5,848 bases of DNA from Hyphomicrobiales bacterium (GTDB lineage Bacteria; Pseudomonadota; Alphaproteobacteria; Rhizobiales; HXMU1428-3), in the NCBI GenBank assembly GCA_021775385.1, contig JAJFHW010000216.1, positions 1 through 5,848 on the forward strand, read 5' to 3'. The notes beneath the pieces are model-generated. The model saw only the letters and a list, made by a program, of their open reading frames with translations, made no database searches and was not told the origin of the DNA. The first letter of the stretch is position 1, and every line of letters begins with the position of its first letter. Positions 4,246 through 5,848 of the stretch are shown one piece after another. A program made the position numbers and the translations under genes.

Positions 4246-4845
4246 GTGGAAAAACCACCTAGCAAAAAAGAACAAACCAGAGAAAAAATCCTAGTAGCTG
4301 CAAGTCAAAACTTCAGGAGCAACGGCTATGCTGGCATAGGGGTGGATGGAATAGCCAAAGCAGCAGGTGTTACATCAGGCGCATTTTACTCGCATTTCGG
4401 TTCTAAAGACGGAGCTTTTGATGCAGCGCTAATTTCAGGATTAAATGAAGTGATAGAAGGCATTCCCCAATTTCAGGAAAAATTCGGAAAGAAATGGGTT
4501 GAAGAATTTGCTGAATACTATCTAGGACAGAAACACCAAAATGACCTTGCCTGTGGCTGCGCGATGACAACACTTTCACCAGAAGTTGTGCGAGCAGCAA
4601 GTGAAACCCAAGCCACTTACGAAAAAATGATGTCCAAGATTATTAACCTTGCAGCCAATGGCCTTGAGGGCAATTCACTAGAAGAAAGACGCGCCAGAGC
4701 ATGGACAATGCTAAGCATTCTCATAGGCGGTCTTACTGTAGCACGCGCGGTAAAAAGTAAAAAAACAACCGATGAAATCGCAAAATCAATTAAAGCATCA
4801 GCAATAACCGCAGCAGGAAAGACACAAAACCATCAAGCAAATTAA
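4246..4845 (+). CDS. TetR/AcrR-family transcriptional repressor
   Basis: The product is 199 aa, the usual size. The DNA-binding domain covers residues 9-56: TREKILVAAS opens helix 1, and IGVDGIAKAAGVTSGAFYSHFGSK is the helix-turn-helix with the recognition helix at 44-51. The remainder is the helical ligand-binding and dimerisation half, with a cysteine pair at 103 and 105 (ACGCAM) followed by TLSPEVVRA, then RARAWTMLSILIGGLTVARAV near the end. It starts at GTG with AAAGGAG (4234-4240) five bases upstream; no better start exists. Three palindromes in the divergent region are its presumed operators, one over its own promoter. The likely targets are itself and the tandem-YdhR gene. The ligand cannot be read from sequence. 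The two close cysteines might permit thiol-based sensing, which is only a suggestion. Confidence 0.92.
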   Translation: MEKPPSKKEQTREKILVAASQNFRSNGYAGIGVDGIAKAAGVTSGAFYSHFGSKDGAFDAALISGLNEVIEGIPQFQEKFGKKWVEEFAEYYLGQKHQNDLACGCAMTTLSPEVVRAASETQATYEKMMSKIINLAANGLEGNSLEERRARAWTMLSILIGGLTVARAVKSKKTTDEIAKSIKASAITAAGKTQNHQAN

Positions 4846-4895
4846 GCTTTAAAAAACGACAAAAACACTTCATTCAGGCATTAAAGCAGGTAAGT

Positions 4896-4924
4896 TTGAC
4901 AGTCTTCTATTTAAAAAATATATG
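4896..4924 (+). promoter_or_regulatory. Promoter of the 139-aa secreted protein gene
   Basis: A consensus TTGACA (4896-4901), a 17-base spacer and TATATG (4919-4924) make one of the strongest promoters in the window. The start near 4931 gives a leader of about 108 bases that contains a C9 tract. Confidence 0.6.
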
Positions 4925-4937
4925 AAATCATCTAGGT

Positions 4938-4946
4938 CCCCCCCCC
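4938..4946. repeat. Homopolymer tract of nine C
   Basis: Nine consecutive C lie in an otherwise AT-rich leader, about seven bases after the predicted transcription start and 92 bases before the ATG at 5039. Tracts of this length are prone to slippage. Confidence 0.8.
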
Positions 4947-5038
4947 TAAAGTACCGTTAAAAATAGAAGAGAGACGCTAACCATCAAGTAAAAGGGTGGT
5001 AGAATGATAGTGTGAAATATTGATCGAAGGTAAAAGTT

Positions 5039-5458
5039 ATGAATAAAAAAACAGCAAAATTTATAAGCTTAAGTGCAACATTTTTATTTACTGTTATTCT
5101 CACTCAGATGACATTTAATCAAGCCCAAGCAGAAGAAACCATACCAAGTCTTCTTGGCACTTGGAGCGGAAAAAATAATACAATCTCAGAAAAAAAGGGA
5201 TACAAAACAAGAAACAAAACCATTCATGTAACTGAGCAAAAAGACAGAAGGTTTAAGGGGTACTTCACATACTCAGGAGGAAGAGTGGATTTTTTTGGTG
5301 TTGTCTATCCAGATAATAAATCTTTCACCTGGGTATCGCCTGGTAGCAGAGGTTATAATCATGGCCGCATCTTAACTAAAGAAAAAATCTCAGCCTGCTT
5401 TGTTGAGGCTGGTATAGACGCAACTGCGGGCTGTACAACTTTGAAGAAATCAAAATGA
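5039..5458 (+). CDS. Secreted beta-rich protein of unknown function
   Basis: The product is 139 aa. Residues 1-31 are a Sec signal (MNKKTAKF, hydrophobic core ISLSATFLFTVILT, cleavage after AQA). The mature domain begins IPSLLGTWSGKNN and alternates short beta-like stretches: KTIHVTEQKDRRFKGYFTY, VDFFGVVYPDNKSFTWV, and a GRIL strand. Cysteines 120 and 132 near the C terminus could form one disulfide. The opening GTWSG, the 'EQ..RRFKGYF' strand and the closing C-C segment resemble small exported lipocalin-like or avidin-like barrels. I cannot assign a named family. ATG 5039 follows GAAGG at moderate spacing and opens the signal peptide. The gene has its own promoter and is separated from tetR by 193 bases, so it is probably not part of the tetR unit. 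Confidence 0.8.
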   Translation: MNKKTAKFISLSATFLFTVILTQMTFNQAQAEETIPSLLGTWSGKNNTISEKKGYKTRNKTIHVTEQKDRRFKGYFTYSGGRVDFFGVVYPDNKSFTWVSPGSRGYNHGRILTKEKISACFVEAGIDATAGCTTLKKSK

Positions 5459-5581
5459 TTTATAATCAATACAAGAAGTTTGGCCCCATGTGAAAAGCAA
5501 TATTATTCTCTTCAAAGAACAGAACGTCCTCTTTAACTTTTGATGCTTTGTCAGAGACAACTAAATTATTAAAATTATCTC

Positions 5582-5848
5582 TCATTTATCCCAAGTTTGA
5601 TAATGAGAACGCATATACCCAATACCTTGAAGAATAATCTCCTCCAACACACTAAGATCCACATCATCAAGCTTGTTAATATAAAGGCAAGCTTTGCCAA
5701 GTTTATGCTTTCCAAGTCTACTAAGAGGCTCCGACATATCCCGGTAGCCCGGCATAATATACAAAGAAAGGGCCGATTTACGCGGACTAAAGCCCGTCAT
5801 CAAAAACTCCCCTTCCCTGCCGCTTTCATATTTATAATAATAGCGCCC
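5582..5848 (-). CDS. DUF1801 family protein (YdhG-like), 3' part only
   Basis: The frame is open from the right edge to a stop at 5584-5582, giving 88 C-terminal residues; the N-terminal part and start lie outside. Diagnostic stretches in order are YYYKYESGREGEF, LMTGFSPRKSALSLYIMPGY, LGKHKLGKACLYINKLDDVDL and a terminal helix VLEEIILQGI. These fit the DUF1801 domain, small cytoplasmic proteins. The Bacillus subtilis member YdhG (Fra) has been described as a frataxin-like iron chaperone, but that role should not be transferred to this subgroup without evidence. ATG/TTG codons at 5800-5803 are internal to the conserved domain, so they are not the start. There is no clear terminator downstream. 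It converges with the 139-aa secreted protein gene across 123 bases. Confidence 0.88.
   Translation of the reverse strand, partial: GRYYYKYESGREGEFLMTGFSPRKSALSLYIMPGYRDMSEPLSRLGKHKLGKACLYINKLDDVDLSVLEEIILQGIGYMRSHYQTWDK

Noticed and set aside
5459..5581. Hidden gene or terminator between the two convergent genes
   Set aside because: Only very short frames and weak 5-bp stems (TGATT-TAT-AATCA, TTGTC-TCT-GACAA) without T-runs were found.
5582..5803. DUF1801 gene beginning at the TTG/ATG near 5803
   Set aside because: The frame and family similarity continue without a stop to the window edge, so these codons are internal.

Overview
The window looks like chromosomal DNA from an AT-leaning alphaproteobacterium, most likely of the Hyphomicrobiales (Rhizobiales) type. 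The main evidence is a perfect GTTC-N7-GTTC LexA box, the operator form used by alphaproteobacteria, in front of a Y-family polymerase gene of a kind I associate with rhizobia. Several gene products (YdhR-like, DUF1801, CxxC/CxxxxC zinc ribbon) also fit. This assignment is inference; there is no rRNA or marker gene in the window.

Layout. Positions 1-320 hold only weak open frames running in from the left edge. Two leftward genes for small exported proteins follow: an 89-aa basic four-cysteine protein (371-640) and a 45-aa secreted peptide (802-939). Each has its own rho-independent terminator. Rightward from 1097 is a UmuC/DinB-like translesion polymerase. Its promoter is overlapped by the LexA box and its transcript is probably leaderless. 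A 245-base, hairpin-rich, relatively GC-rich stretch separates it from a small zinc-ribbon gene (2611-2859). A tRNA-Asn(GUU) gene stands alone at 3043-3118.

The second half centres on a divergent pair. Leftward is a Tat-exported protein made of two tandem YdhR-like (dimeric alpha+beta barrel) domains. Rightward is a TetR-family repressor that starts at GTG. The 146 bases between them carry three copies of a palindrome with core CGATCG, laid over two back-to-back promoters whose -35 hexamers overlap. This predicts a self-regulated switch controlling an envelope protein. Further right are a promoter with a C9 tract in its leader, a 139-aa secreted beta-rich protein of unknown function, and the 3' end of a leftward DUF1801 gene that runs off the right edge.

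Together the window holds one SOS mutagenesis module, one ligand-responsive envelope module and several unrelated small exported proteins. No mobile element, CRISPR array or attachment-site repeat was seen. The best candidates for undescribed biology are the TetR/tandem-YdhR switch, the structured leader at 2430-2610, and the 45-aa secreted peptide.
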